A stretch of DNA of 64,000 nucleotides from Puniceicoccales bacterium (GTDB lineage: Bacteria; Verrucomicrobiota; Verrucomicrobiia; Opitutales; UBA953): the NCBI GenBank assembly GCA_031256995.1, contig JAIRPL010000052.1:16953-80952 (forward strand). Reading direction: 5' to 3'. The notes beneath the pieces were generated by a model. That model was not told where the DNA came from. It made no database searches and saw only the letters and a list, made by a program, of their open reading frames with translations. The position numbers were made by a program, and so were the translations under genes. This document shows, piece by piece, positions 10,597-19,811 of this stretch (position 1 is its first letter; each line of letters starts with the position of its first letter).

Positions 10597-12399
10597 ATGG
10601 CACTGCTTGCCCTACACGATGTAACCCTAAGCCACGGCGGCCCGAGGCTGCTCGATGGCGCCTCGTTCCAAATCGACCCAGGGGACCGCCTTGGCCTTGT
10701 CGGGCGCAATGGCGCGGGGAAGACCACGCTGATGCGGCTTTTGTCGGGGGAGATCGCCCCCGATTCCGGCGCGGTGGAGTCCTCGCGCGGCCTTCGTGTC
10801 GGAATCCTGCCGCAGGATGTGCCCGACGCCCTTGACGGCTCCGTGCGCGACATCGTCCTTGCGGGCGCGCGCGCCAATCCCGATGCCCATGCCCGCGCCG
10901 AGGCCGGCCTCGTGGCGGACCGCCTGCTCACCCGCATGGCGCTGCCGGAGGACGCGCCCTTCAACAGCCTCAGCGCGGGCATGAGGCGCCGCGTGCTGCT
11001 CGCGCGGGAGCTTGCCTGCGCGCCCGACCTGCTCCTTCTGGACGAGCCGACCAATCACCTTGACGTGGCTTCCATCGAGTTCCTGGAGGGCTTTCTGGCC
11101 TCGTGGCGCGGCGCCATCCTCGTCGTCTCGCACGACCGCCGTTTCATCCAGCGAGTCGCCACGGCCATTCTTGACCTCGACCGGGGGAAAATCACCCGTT
11201 GGGACTGCCCGTATGAGAAATTCCTCGAGCGCAAGGAGGCATGGCTGGAGGCCGAGGCGTCGGCCAATGCCGAGTTTGACAAGAAACTTGCGCGCGAGGA
11301 GGCGTGGCTGCGCCAGGGGGTCAAGGCCCGGCGCTGCCGCAATGAGGGCCGCGTCCGCGCCTTGCAAAAGCTGCGCGTGGAAAGGCGTTCGCGCCGTGAC
11401 CAGGCAGGCCTGGTCCGGGCCGGGATCACGGCCGCCGGGCATGGGGGCGAGAAGGTGCTGGAGGCGGTCAATGTCTCCTTTTCCTGGCCTGGCCAGCCAC
11501 CCCTCGTGCGCGATTTTTCCATGCGCCTGATGCGCGGCGACCGCATCGGGCTTCTTGGCCCGAATGGTTCCGGAAAGACCACCTTGCTGAAGCTGCTGCT
11601 TGGCGAGCTTGCCCCGGCCTCCGGGGTTGTGAAGCACGGCACAAATCTCGCCGTCGCCTACTACGACCAGCTGCGCGCGCAGCTCGACCCCGCCCGGACG
11701 GTTGCCGAAAACCTTTCCCCCGACTCCGATCACGTTTCCACGCCATCGGGCCGGCGGCACGTCATCACCTACCTTGGCGACTTTCTGTTCCCGCCTGACC
11801 GTGCGCGCTCGCCCGTCTCCATGCTCAGCGGCGGGGAGCGAAACCGTCTCTTGCTGGCAAAACTCCTGCTGAGGCCCGCCAACGTCCTCGTGCTCGACGA
11901 GCCGACGAACGATCTCGACATCGAGACCCTTGAATTGCTCGAGGAACTCGTCTCCGAGTTTCCGGGCACGGTGCTCCTCGTTTCCCATGACCGCGCCTTT
12001 TTGGACAATGTGACCACCAGTTATCTGGTGTTTGAGGGCGGCGGGGAGATCCGCGAATTCAATGGCGATTACGAATCCTGGCGCGACGCGCGTGAAGCCA
12101 GGGCGGCCGCCGATGCCAAGGCGGCGTCCGGCGTGGCGGCGCAACCCCCGGCGGGTTCCGGCGCGCCCGTGGCGGGAAAAAAGCTCTCGAACAAGGAGAA
12201 GGAGGAGCTTTCCGGGCTGCCCGCGCGCATCGAGGCCCTGGAGGCCGAGCATGCCGCCCTTGTGGAACGCCTGAATGATCCCGGGCTTTACCGCGACCCG
12301 GCCGCCGCAAAATTGGCGCATGAACGCCTGCCAGCCTTGGACGCGGAGATTCACCGTGCCTACAGCCGCTGGTCGGAGCTTGAGGAGCGCCCGTCATGA
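10597..12399 (+). CDS. ABC-F family ATPase, Uup-like
   Basis: Ribosome-associated twin-ATPase of the ABC-F family, with no membrane domain. The first cassette has Walker A GRNGAGKTT, signature LSAGMRRRVLL and Walker B LLLLDEPTNHLD. The second has GPNGSGKTT, LSGGERNRLLL and VLVLDEPTNDLD. A charged linker rich in Arg, Lys and Glu (about residues 215-270) lies between them. After an Ala/Pro-rich stretch, the C-terminal 80 residues are Glu/Leu-rich and should form the coiled coil typical of Uup. Length (600) matches that subfamily. By family knowledge such proteins relieve stalled or aberrant ribosomes, and Uup has also been linked to branched-DNA processing. Whether this one is Uup or another ABC-F paralog cannot be settled without a tree. 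It starts 60 bp after the kinase gene and may share its transcript. Confidence 0.9.
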   Translation: MALLALHDVTLSHGGPRLLDGASFQIDPGDRLGLVGRNGAGKTTLMRLLSGEIAPDSGAVESSRGLRVGILPQDVPDALDGSVRDIVLAGARANPDAHARAEAGLVADRLLTRMALPEDAPFNSLSAGMRRRVLLARELACAPDLLLLDEPTNHLDVASIEFLEGFLASWRGAILVVSHDRRFIQRVATAILDLDRGKITRWDCPYEKFLERKEAWLEAEASANAEFDKKLAREEAWLRQGVKARRCRNEGRVRALQKLRVERRSRRDQAGLVRAGITAAGHGGEKVLEAVNVSFSWPGQPPLVRDFSMRLMRGDRIGLLGPNGSGKTTLLKLLLGELAPASGVVKHGTNLAVAYYDQLRAQLDPARTVAENLSPDSDHVSTPSGRRHVITYLGDFLFPPDRARSPVSMLSGGERNRLLLAKLLLRPANVLVLDEPTNDLDIETLELLEELVSEFPGTVLLVSHDRAFLDNVTTSYLVFEGGGEIREFNGDYESWRDAREARAAADAKAASGVAAQPPAGSGAPVAGKKLSNKEKEELSGLPARIEALEAEHAALVERLNDPGLYRDPAAAKLAHERLPALDAEIHRAYSRWSELEERPS

Positions 12400-12467
12400 T
12401 GCGGACGGCGCGGTTTTCCCACACAGTCTGCCGTTGGAAACAGGGTGGAAGGCGTTAAGAGGGGGCC

Positions 12468-14342
12468 ATGTGTGGAAAAAATCCAGAGCCGGGTGCCCGG
12501 ACGGGGGCTGACGCGGGCATCGCCGCCGGAAGCCGCGCCTGTGCCGCCACGGCGGACTGGGTGGCGATGGCGGGCGAACTCGCGGCCCTGGTCCCGCTCG
12601 CCCGCCTTGATCCGGAGGCCGCGCGGGAGTTGCGCCGTGCCGGGGCGGGGCAGGGGGGGGTCGCGGTCGCCTGCTCCGGTGGGGCGGATTCTGTCGCGAC
12701 GGCACTGCTGACGTGGGGCCTGTTTCCCGCGTTGCGGGGACGGCTGACCCTGCTGCATTTCAACCACCGGACACGGGTGGAATGCGAGGTGGAGGCCAGG
12801 TTTGTGCACGGGCTGGCGCGGGGCCTTGGCGCGGGGTTTGTGGCAGGGGTGCGGGAGCCACACGGCGAGGGGGCGTTCCGTTTTGTTTCCGAAGACTGCG
12901 TCAGGAAAGTGGAGGGATGCCCGGGCGCGGGGGAGCCGGGGAATCCATGTCTGGATGCCGGCGAGGTGGCGCTCCGGGAGGCGCGATTGCGGTTTTTTCG
13001 GGCGGCCTGCGGGAGGTGCGGGGCGCGCTGGCTTGCGCAGGGGCACCATGCGGACGACGTATTGGAGAATGTCTTGATGCGCTTGGGGCGCGGGGCCGGG
13101 ACGGCAGGCTTGGCGGCGCCGAGGCCCGTGCAGCGTTTTATGGCAGGCGCGCCGGAGGATCGCGGTGGCGCCGTGGAGGCGGATGCGGGAGGCAGGGGCG
13201 CGCCGGGGGTTGTTTTTGTGCGACCGCTGCTGGCGTTGCGCAAGGCGGAGATCCGTGCCGCATTGTCCGCCGCCGGCGCGTGCTGGCACGAGGACAATAC
13301 CAATGCGCAGGATGCGCATTTGCGGAACCGCATCCGCCATCATGTCGCGCCCGTCTGGGAGCGGGTGCAGGAGCGGGATTCCGTGGCGGGGGTGCTGCGC
13401 TCGCGCCGCCTGCTTGATGAGGATGCCGCCGCGTTGGAGGCTTGGGCCGGGGATGCGTGGGCGGATATCGCCGGCGCGCGGGAGGTGGCGATCCTGCCGC
13501 GCTCCATTTCCGCGCTGGACTGGCGCCCGGCCGCGGGCCTTCCGGTTGCGATCCAGCGGCGGCTGGTGCGAAAGGCGCTGTGCCTGCTTGCGCCCGGCGC
13601 CATGCCGGGAGCCGGGGTGGTGGACTCTGTGGCCGGGGCGCTGGTTGCGGGTCGCGCGGGGCGCTGGAACGTGGCCGCGGGAGGGACGCTTGTCTTTGAT
13701 GGCGTGACTTTGCGTGTGGATCGCCAGCATCCGGGTGATTCCAGTTTCGGCCCTTCGCGGATTTTCGCGCCGCTTGTGGCGGGCGGGGGACTTTTTTGGA
13801 CGACGCCGGCGGCGGGAACGGCGGGCGGGGAAATGGCTTCCTTGCGCGAAGATCCGGATGGCGCGGGCGGGGATGCGCGCCTTGTGGCGGGTTGGTTGTC
13901 CCTGGAGCGCGTGGTTTTGAGTGGGACGGAATTTTCCAGGCTTTGCGCGGGACATTTTTCGCCGGACCGGCTTGCGTGTCTGGCGCTTGCCCCGGAGGGG
14001 GAGGGCGGTGGAGGCGCACCGGCAATGGGTTTCCCGCCGGCTGTTCCTTTCCGGGTGCGCCAGTGGCGGGCGGGGGATTCCTACCGTCCGTTGGGAGCCG
14101 CAGGGCGCCGGAAGTTGTCCGACATGTTTGGCGAGCGGGGAATCCCGGCTGCCGCGCGGCATGTTTTGCCGGTGGTTTGTGATGCCGTGACGGGCGGGAT
14201 CCTTTGGGTGCCGGGTTTGCCGCCCGCGCACGCGTGGCGTTTGCGCACGTGCTCGCCGTGCTTTCGGTTGACTTGGAAACCGGCTTTTTCAACATCCCCG
14301 CGATCCGTAACCCTCGCCGAAACGCAGACGCGACAAATTTAA
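12468..14342 (+). CDS. tilS: tRNA(Ile)-lysidine synthase TilS
   Basis: ATP-dependent enzyme that converts C34 of the CAU-anticodon tRNA(Ile) to lysidine, switching it from Met to Ile decoding. The PP-loop ATP-pyrophosphatase motif ACSGGADSVAT lies at about residues 68-78, followed by LLHFNHRTR and AQGHHADDVLENVLMRLGRG, all TilS hallmarks. The C-terminal substrate-binding domain contains VRQWRAGDSYRPLG and KLSDMFGERGIP. At 624 residues it is longer than common TilS proteins, because of an N-terminal extension of about 60 residues and insertions in the middle. The codons are very G-rich, more so than in its neighbours. The ATG at 12468 follows GAGGGGG, one of the few SD-like sequences in the window. 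The stop lies 4 bp before ftsH; the tilS-ftsH pairing is conserved in many bacteria and supports both calls. Confidence 0.93.
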   Translation: MCGKNPEPGARTGADAGIAAGSRACAATADWVAMAGELAALVPLARLDPEAARELRRAGAGQGGVAVACSGGADSVATALLTWGLFPALRGRLTLLHFNHRTRVECEVEARFVHGLARGLGAGFVAGVREPHGEGAFRFVSEDCVRKVEGCPGAGEPGNPCLDAGEVALREARLRFFRAACGRCGARWLAQGHHADDVLENVLMRLGRGAGTAGLAAPRPVQRFMAGAPEDRGGAVEADAGGRGAPGVVFVRPLLALRKAEIRAALSAAGACWHEDNTNAQDAHLRNRIRHHVAPVWERVQERDSVAGVLRSRRLLDEDAAALEAWAGDAWADIAGAREVAILPRSISALDWRPAAGLPVAIQRRLVRKALCLLAPGAMPGAGVVDSVAGALVAGRAGRWNVAAGGTLVFDGVTLRVDRQHPGDSSFGPSRIFAPLVAGGGLFWTTPAAGTAGGEMASLREDPDGAGGDARLVAGWLSLERVVLSGTEFSRLCAGHFSPDRLACLALAPEGEGGGGAPAMGFPPAVPFRVRQWRAGDSYRPLGAAGRRKLSDMFGERGIPAAARHVLPVVCDAVTGGILWVPGLPPAHAWRLRTCSPCFRLTWKPAFSTSPRSVTLAETQTRQI

Positions 14343-14346
14343 TTCC

Positions 14347-16383
14347 ATGAGCCAGAAGTCCGACAATGACCCAAAGAAACCGGGGCGCAAAGGCCCGCAA
14401 GAACGCATGAATGTGAAGCTCTTGTTCATCTGGCTCGGGGTTTGTCTCCTTATCACCGCGCTGATTTCGGCAGGGGGGGGTGGAAGCCGGGGGGAGGGCA
14501 TTGTGAAGTCGGGTGAAGTGACGGTGTCCCAAGTGCTTGTCTGGGCGCGCGAAAGCAAGATTGCCTCGCTCTCCATTGAGCAGAATCCGGAGGGTGGGAG
14601 CAGTTTTTACAAACTTTCCGGCACCCTTCGCGAGGTGCACTCAAAAACAAACGAAGTCTCTGAAAAACAACAATTTAATGCCACGGGAATCTTGACGGCC
14701 CAGAACATCGATGAGCTGCGGGCAAAGCTTCCGCCCGCGCGCATCACGGAGAAGCCCGCCTCCACGCTTCTCAGTGTCATCCTTATCAACTCGCTTCCGA
14801 CTTTGCTCATCGTTGGCGTCATCGTCTTTTTTGCCTTCCAGATCTACAAGGGGAGCAGCAAGGGCACGATGGGGTTCATCCGCAGCCGCGCCAAGCAGCT
14901 CAATCGCGAAAAGCAGAAAGTCACCTTCCAGGACGTGGCCGGGTGCGATGAGGCCAAGGAGGATGTGCAGGAGATTGTCGAATTTTTGCGTGATGCCAAA
15001 AAGTTTCAAAAAATCGGCGGGCGCATTCCGCGCGGCATCCTGCTTGTCGGCCCTCCGGGCACGGGCAAGACCCTGCTTGCGCGTGCCGTGGCCGGCGAGG
15101 CGGACGTCCCCTACTTCACCATCTCCGGCTCCGACTTTGTGGAAATGTTTGTCGGCGTCGGCGCGGCGCGCGTTCGCGACATGTTTGAGCAGGCGCGGAA
15201 AAATGCCCCCTGCATCATATTCATTGATGAAATAGACGCCGTGGGGCGCCAGCGCGGCGCCGGTCTTGGTGGCGGGCATGACGAGCGTGAGCAAACCTTG
15301 AACTCCCTGCTTGTTGAGATGGATGGTTTTGAGGGGCACGAGGGGGTGATCATCATGGCCGCGACAAATCGTCCGGATGTGCTGGACAGCGCCTTGTTGC
15401 GTCCGGGGCGTTTTGACCGCCAAGTCTACGTGGATCTGCCGGACATTCACGGACGCGAGGAAATCCTCCAAGTCCATGCCAAGAAGGTGAAGCTTTCCTC
15501 CTCGGTCGAACTCTTGCGCGTGGCCCGGTTCACGTCCGGTTTTTCGGGTGCCGACCTCGCGAACCTTCTCAACGAGGCCGCGCTGCTTGCGGCCCGCAAA
15601 GGGAAGAATGAAATCGAGCTTGTCGAGATCGAGGAGGCGCGCGACAAGATCTCCTTCGGACGTGAGCGCCGGCGGCTCATGGATGATGAGGACCGCCGCA
15701 CCACCGCCTACCACGAAGCCGGCCACGCGATCGTCCAGTCCGTCGTCGATGACGGTCATCTTCCCCTCCACAAGGTCACCATCATTCCGCGCGGACGCGC
15801 CCTTGGCATGGCGATGTTCCTCCCCAAGAAGGACATCCTTGGCCAGTCGAAAAAACAGCTCCTTGCCCGTGTTTGCACGGCGATGGCGGGGCGCATCGGG
15901 GAGGAGACCGTCACCGGGGATTTCAGCAACGGCGCCTCCAGCGACATCAAGCAGGCCACGGCCATTGCCCGGCACATGGTTTGCGATTGGGGCATGAGCG
16001 AGCTTGGCCCCGTGGCGTTTGGGGATGAGCGCGACAATGTTTTCCTTGGGCGGGAGATCGGCCGTTCCCAAAATTATAGTGATGAGACAGCCCGTCGGAT
16101 TGATGAGGCCATCCGGGAGATCATTGTCGCCCAATACAAACGCGCCCAGGAGATCCTCGCCATGCACGCAAACGCCCACAAGGTTGTGGCCGAGGCACTT
16201 CTGGAATATGAAACCCTTGACGCGGTGCACGTCGCCGAAGCCATAAAGAATGGCGTGATTTCCACCCCGGTCATCTACCACCCCATGACGAAGCGTCCCG
16301 ACGCGGATCTTCCTTCCACGGCTGGTGGCCTCCCGCCCCGCGCGGAACCGCCACCCCTTGCGGGCATCCCATCCGCGGCGTAG
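14347..16383 (+). CDS. ftsH: ATP-dependent zinc metalloprotease FtsH
   Basis: Membrane-anchored AAA+ protease that extracts and degrades misassembled membrane proteins and selected regulators. Two N-terminal transmembrane segments (about residues 21-38, [19 protein letters not shown], and about 140-163, [20 protein letters not shown]) flank a periplasmic domain of about 100 residues. The AAA+ module carries Walker A GPPGTGKT at 235-242, Walker [10 protein letters not shown], the pore loop FVEMFVG and the second region of homology [20 protein letters not shown]. The peptidase zinc site is HEAGH at 456-460. Length (678) is typical. It starts 4 bp after tilS, so the two are likely co-transcribed. 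It may act together with YidC, encoded 6 kb upstream, in membrane-protein quality control. Confidence 0.97.
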   Translation: MSQKSDNDPKKPGRKGPQERMNVKLLFIWLGVCLLITALISAGGGGSRGEGIVKSGEVTVSQVLVWARESKIASLSIEQNPEGGSSFYKLSGTLREVHSKTNEVSEKQQFNATGILTAQNIDELRAKLPPARITEKPASTLLSVILINSLPTLLIVGVIVFFAFQIYKGSSKGTMGFIRSRAKQLNREKQKVTFQDVAGCDEAKEDVQEIVEFLRDAKKFQKIGGRIPRGILLVGPPGTGKTLLARAVAGEADVPYFTISGSDFVEMFVGVGAARVRDMFEQARKNAPCIIFIDEIDAVGRQRGAGLGGGHDEREQTLNSLLVEMDGFEGHEGVIIMAATNRPDVLDSALLRPGRFDRQVYVDLPDIHGREEILQVHAKKVKLSSSVELLRVARFTSGFSGADLANLLNEAALLAARKGKNEIELVEIEEARDKISFGRERRRLMDDEDRRTTAYHEAGHAIVQSVVDDGHLPLHKVTIIPRGRALGMAMFLPKKDILGQSKKQLLARVCTAMAGRIGEETVTGDFSNGASSDIKQATAIARHMVCDWGMSELGPVAFGDERDNVFLGREIGRSQNYSDETARRIDEAIREIIVAQYKRAQEILAMHANAHKVVAEALLEYETLDAVHVAEAIKNGVISTPVIYHPMTKRPDADLPSTAGGLPPRAEPPPLAGIPSAA

Positions 16384-16397
16384 GAGGCGGCCGGGGC

Positions 16398-16413
16398 GGG
16401 CGGATGTCCGCCC
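16398..16413. terminator. Hairpin between convergent ftsH and MATE genes
   Basis: GGGCGGA/TCCGCCC inverted repeat lying 14 bp after the ftsH stop in the 113-bp gap between convergent genes. There is no immediate T-run on either strand, so it is at best a weak or Rho-assisted terminator. Confidence 0.3.
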
Positions 16414-16496
16414 TCCTGCCTTTGTCTGGATGAGGTGTTTTTTCGGGCTGCAGAGGGCGGCGGCGTGCCTCGTTTGCCTGAGTTTTGCCAGTCAGG

Positions 16497-17894
16497 TCAC
16501 ACTTTGCCGGACCACAAAGCTCCCGTCGCCGCCTTTTTGAGGTTTGAGAGCAGACGGGCATTGAGGATCACCGCCGCAGAAAAAATGCCGCATGAGAGAC
16601 CAAGCCAGATTGCCATGCCCTGCAGGTTTGTGAGACGCATGAGGAGGTACGCAACGGGAAGGCTCACGAGCCAGTAACAGACAAATGCCGACGCCGAGGC
16701 GAATTTCACGTCACTCATGCCCCGCAATGCCCCGCTGGCGACAACCTGCAGGCCGTCGCAGATGGAAAACAACGCCGCCGCGAACAGGAATTGGGACGCG
16801 AGCAGGAGGGTCTCCGGCGAGGATTTTTCCGCGGAAAGGTAGATGGCCGGGACCTCGTGGCGAAAAAGCAGGAGAAGCAAACCGTACAGCCCCATGACAA
16901 AACCGCCAAAAAGCACGGCCCCAAATGAGATGCGCCGCATGGCCGGGGCATCCCGCCGCCCATAGGCCTCTCCGACACGGATGCTCGCTCCCTGCGACAG
17001 TCCGGCGGGGAACATGAAGGCAAATGTCGCGAGACTGACCGTGATTTGGTGCGCCGCCAGATGTTTCTCGCCAAGCGATCCCATGAGGATTGCCGCGCAG
17101 GTGAACACCCCCACCTCGAAAGTCCATTGCACGGCGCTGGGAATGCCGAGGGAGAACAGGGCGCGAAACCAGCGCAGGCTCATCCCATCACGCCAGCGCG
17201 GACGCAGCCCGCCGGGGTGAATGGTGATGCCGATGAGGGAGACCGTGCGCGCGACAAAAGTGCCGATGCCCGCCCCGGCGAGGCCAAGCGCGGGCGCGCC
17301 ATAGTTTCCGAACATCAAAACCCAGTTGAGTGCCGCATTGACGAGCACGCCAATGCCAAGCCACAGCAGCGCGATCCAGGGCTGGTTCTCTGCCTCGCGC
17401 TCGTTTTTCATGCATTGGAAAAGCATCGCCGGCACGGTTGCCCACCCCAGCCAAATCGCAAAATCACCCCCGGCGCTGACCACGGCGGGCGGTTGCCCAA
17501 ACCAGCCCAGCGCGCCGGTGAGCACGGCGGCGTGAATGCCCGCGCCAACAAGCAGGCCGTAGGCGCCGCAGGCCATGAGGCCGTGCCGCAGTGCGGCGGG
17601 CGCGTCCTGCGGGCGCCCGGCCCCGCGCCCCTGGGCGATGAGCACCGAGACCGCCGAGGCGAGGCCAAAGCCGAAGATCACCGGCAGGATGACGGTGTTG
17701 CCCACAAACCCGGCCGCCGCAAGGGCCGTGTCGCCAAGCGCCCCAGCCATCATCGTGTCGAGAACGAACAGAATGCCACCCCCGGCCTGCCCAAGCATGA
17801 TGGGCAGGGAGAGCCGGATGGTTTTCCGAAGCTCGGGAAGCAGGGACGAAAAAAACGCGACAGGGATGGCGATCGGCGACGGTTTCGGACTCAC
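16497..17894 (-). CDS. MATE family efflux transporter
   Basis: Inner-membrane antiporter of the multidrug and toxic compound extrusion family, expected to expel cationic or aromatic compounds in exchange for Na+ or H+. The 465 residues contain about 12 hydrophobic segments in two related halves, with the family hallmark near the N-terminus (LSLPIMLGQAGGGILFVLDTMMAG), LGDTALAAAGF, and in the second half FPAGLSQGASIRVGEAYGRRD. The substrate cannot be inferred. The start is the GTG at 17894. No ATG precedes the first transmembrane segment, and there is no obvious ribosome-binding site. The gene lies 45 bp downstream of the RDD gene on the same strand, which suggests co-transcription. Confidence 0.9.
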   Translation of the reverse strand: MSPKPSPIAIPVAFFSSLLPELRKTIRLSLPIMLGQAGGGILFVLDTMMAGALGDTALAAAGFVGNTVILPVIFGFGLASAVSVLIAQGRGAGRPQDAPAALRHGLMACGAYGLLVGAGIHAAVLTGALGWFGQPPAVVSAGGDFAIWLGWATVPAMLFQCMKNEREAENQPWIALLWLGIGVLVNAALNWVLMFGNYGAPALGLAGAGIGTFVARTVSLIGITIHPGGLRPRWRDGMSLRWFRALFSLGIPSAVQWTFEVGVFTCAAILMGSLGEKHLAAHQITVSLATFAFMFPAGLSQGASIRVGEAYGRRDAPAMRRISFGAVLFGGFVMGLYGLLLLLFRHEVPAIYLSAEKSSPETLLLASQFLFAAALFSICDGLQVVASGALRGMSDVKFASASAFVCYWLVSLPVAYLLMRLTNLQGMAIWLGLSCGIFSAAVILNARLLSNLKKAATGALWSGKV

Positions 17895-17939
17895 GGGACT
17901 GCGAGGAATGGCGGGTTGGACGGGCCGGGTCCGGACGGA

Positions 17940-18407
17940 TTAGAACAGATGGCGCTCCGTGGTGACCATGGTGCCGCTCAGCAGGTCGTGCAGGGTTTGG
18001 CGGCGCGGGGTGACGAAGGACAGGAGAAAGGAGATGGAGAAAGTCGGGAGCACAAGGATTTTGGCAATGTTGCGAATCACCACGCGCCAGAGCAACGGGT
18101 GCCGGGGCGTGTCGTCGTTGTGCTCATCGAAATCCTTGTCGGTCACAACACGGATGCCCAGCGCCAGCTTTCCAAACGTCCCCCCCCACGGCGCCCACTC
18201 CATCAGGACAAAGTACAGGATGGAAATGGTGGACATGGCCACAAAATGCGCGTCGTTCAGGTCCTCAAGGCTTCCCGTGAAGGGGGTGCGGGGAAAATAG
18301 GGTTGCAGGAACAGGTTCACAATTTGTGAGACGGCGTTGAGCAACAACAGGTCGGCAATGGCCGCAAGGAGACGTTTCAGAGGATGGGAGATGTCCAAAT
18401 TTTTCAT
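17940..18407 (-). CDS. RDD family membrane protein
   Basis: Small integral membrane protein (155 residues) with the RDD pattern. An Arg and Asp begin and interrupt the first helix (KRLLAAIADLLLLNAV), a second helix follows (AMSTISILYFVLMEW), then the GGTFGKLALGIRVV motif that precedes the third helix (IRNIAKILVLPTFSISFLL). RDD proteins have no single known function; some are linked to ion or compatible-solute transport. The ATG at 18407 (MKNLDISHPLKR) was chosen over a longer open frame because it lies directly before the domain. It sits between dus and the MATE gene in the same orientation. Confidence 0.82.
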   Translation of the reverse strand: MKNLDISHPLKRLLAAIADLLLLNAVSQIVNLFLQPYFPRTPFTGSLEDLNDAHFVAMSTISILYFVLMEWAPWGGTFGKLALGIRVVTDKDFDEHNDDTPRHPLLWRVVIRNIAKILVLPTFSISFLLSFVTPRRQTLHDLLSGTMVTTERHLF

Positions 18408-18792
18408 TTTTCGAGTCTCGCGCACCCTATTCGCGAGGGAAATTTGTGCGAGCCAGAATGGTGAAAGGGTCACAAAAGTGGCATTCCGGGACGGGTGCGG
18501 TTTTCGCGCTTTCGTGGATGGTTTTTGGACGCGAATTTTTAAGGCGCATGCGGGGAAGATGTTGCAAGCCCGGGCGACTGGTTCGGCCTTTCCCACTTCA
18601 AGATCCGTGAAAATCTCATGAACATGGCGACATCCTGGGGCGCCGACCTTTTTCAGAATGTACACTGAACAACATGCGCCGCGCTCCGTCTATCCCGACA
18701 GGCGCTGTGAAGTGGTGGCCGTCTGTGTTTTTTGCCCCGATCTTTTCGCTCCAAGCGCATCATTGACATGCCCACGGGGCTTCCCGGAAGAC
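18408..18792. other. Intergenic region upstream of the RDD gene
   Basis: 385 bp between the dus stop and the RDD start. No gene is recognised. It should hold the RDD/MATE promoter. A dyad TTCAG/CTGAA (18652-18656 with 18665-18669) around the palindrome TGTACA could be an operator, but nothing identifies a regulator. Confidence 0.35.
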
Positions 18793-19752
18793 TCATGGGC
18801 ATGAGACGAGGGCGCGGAGGTCGGCAAGATTTTGACAGCTGGAAAGACGGTTGCGCAGGACGCGACTTCCGGGAAGCCCGTGCGTGAAGGCCTGCAATTT
18901 GGGGAGCAAGTGGCGGATGGAGGCGTTTGAGGCGCCAGCAAGAAGCGCCGCCGCATAATCGAGCATCGTTGAAAGACGTTCGGTCTGGGACGGTGGCGGG
19001 GGAATTGGCCGGCCATCAAGCGCGGCGCGCAAGGCGGAAAAGAGCCAGGGGTTGCCAAGCGCGGCCCGGCCGACCATGAGGGCGCGCACGCCGCTTTCGC
19101 GCAGGCGTTCAATGGCGGTCCCGGGGGCGTCAATGTCGCCGTTGCCTATGATGGGGATGCGGGTGCTGGCGACGGCGCGTGCGATTTCGCCCCAATCGGC
19201 CTCGCCGGAGTAGCCTTGCGCGCGGGTGCGTCCATGTATGGCAATGGCTTCCACGCCGGCATCCTCAAGACGGCGCACGATTTCCTGGGCGTTGATGGAC
19301 TGGCGGTCCCAGCCGATTCGGATCTTGGCGGTGACGGGCGTGGTGGAGCCGATGGCCTGGACAACGCGCACGGCAATTTCTTGCAGGAGGGCTGGGAAGC
19401 GAAGGAGGCTGGACCCGGCATTTTGATCCGTGACGGCGCAGGCGGGGCAACCGAAGTTGAGGTCGATGAAATCGGGCCGGATCCGTTCCTGCACGAGAGT
19501 GGCGGCAAGCGCCATGAAATCGGGTTTGGCGCCAAAAATTTGCACGCCGGCGGGGCGCTGGTTTCCGGGGATGCGCAAGACCCTCCATGCGCTCTCGCCG
19601 CCGCGTACCAGGCCTTCGCATTGCGCAAATTCGGTGACGAGCACGCCGGCGCCATGCTGCTTGCAGAGGGCACGGAAGGCGTCATCCGTGAATCCCGCCA
19701 TCGGGGCGAGATAAAGCGGCACGGGACTGCCTGGCGCGAACCAAGGGAGCAT
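18793..19752 (-). CDS. tRNA-dihydrouridine synthase
   Basis: FMN-dependent enzyme that reduces specific uridines of the tRNA D-loop to dihydrouridine, using NAD(P)H. The 319 residues form the Dus TIM barrel: LAPMAGFTDDAFR near the start, the catalytic-site stretch DLNFGCPACAVTDQNAGSSLLR with active-site Cys102, AKIRIGWD, AIAIHGRTRAQGYSG, IIGNGDI, and LMVGRAALGNPW for FMN phosphate binding. After GCP the residues ACAV replace the basic pair common in DusA/B/C, so it is not assigned to a subtype. The ATG at 19752 was chosen. A TTG at 19815 overlapping the upstream stop would add 21 residues of low-complexity sequence. It lies 59 bp after the TraR/DksA-like gene and probably shares its transcript. 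Confidence 0.9.
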   Translation of the reverse strand: MLPWFAPGSPVPLYLAPMAGFTDDAFRALCKQHGAGVLVTEFAQCEGLVRGGESAWRVLRIPGNQRPAGVQIFGAKPDFMALAATLVQERIRPDFIDLNFGCPACAVTDQNAGSSLLRFPALLQEIAVRVVQAIGSTTPVTAKIRIGWDRQSINAQEIVRRLEDAGVEAIAIHGRTRAQGYSGEADWGEIARAVASTRIPIIGNGDIDAPGTAIERLRESGVRALMVGRAALGNPWLFSALRAALDGRPIPPPPSQTERLSTMLDYAAALLAGASNASIRHLLPKLQAFTHGLPGSRVLRNRLSSCQNLADLRALVSCP

Positions 19753-19811
19753 GGTGGCGGAGGCGCGCGGCGAGGGTTTCGCGGATGCGGTGTCGCGGCG
19801 CGCGCGGTTGC

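Noticed and set aside
14641..16281. 546-codon open frame antisense to ftsH
   Set aside because: It fully overlaps an unmistakable ftsH and shows no conserved motif.
17046..18329. 427-codon plus-strand frame across the MATE and RDD genes
   Set aside because: Both genes on the minus strand have clear family signatures; this frame has none.
18720..18782. Hairpin GCCCCG/CGGGGC beside TTTTTT after dus
   Set aside because: The T-run is on the wrong side for a minus-strand transcript, so it would not act as an intrinsic terminator of dus.
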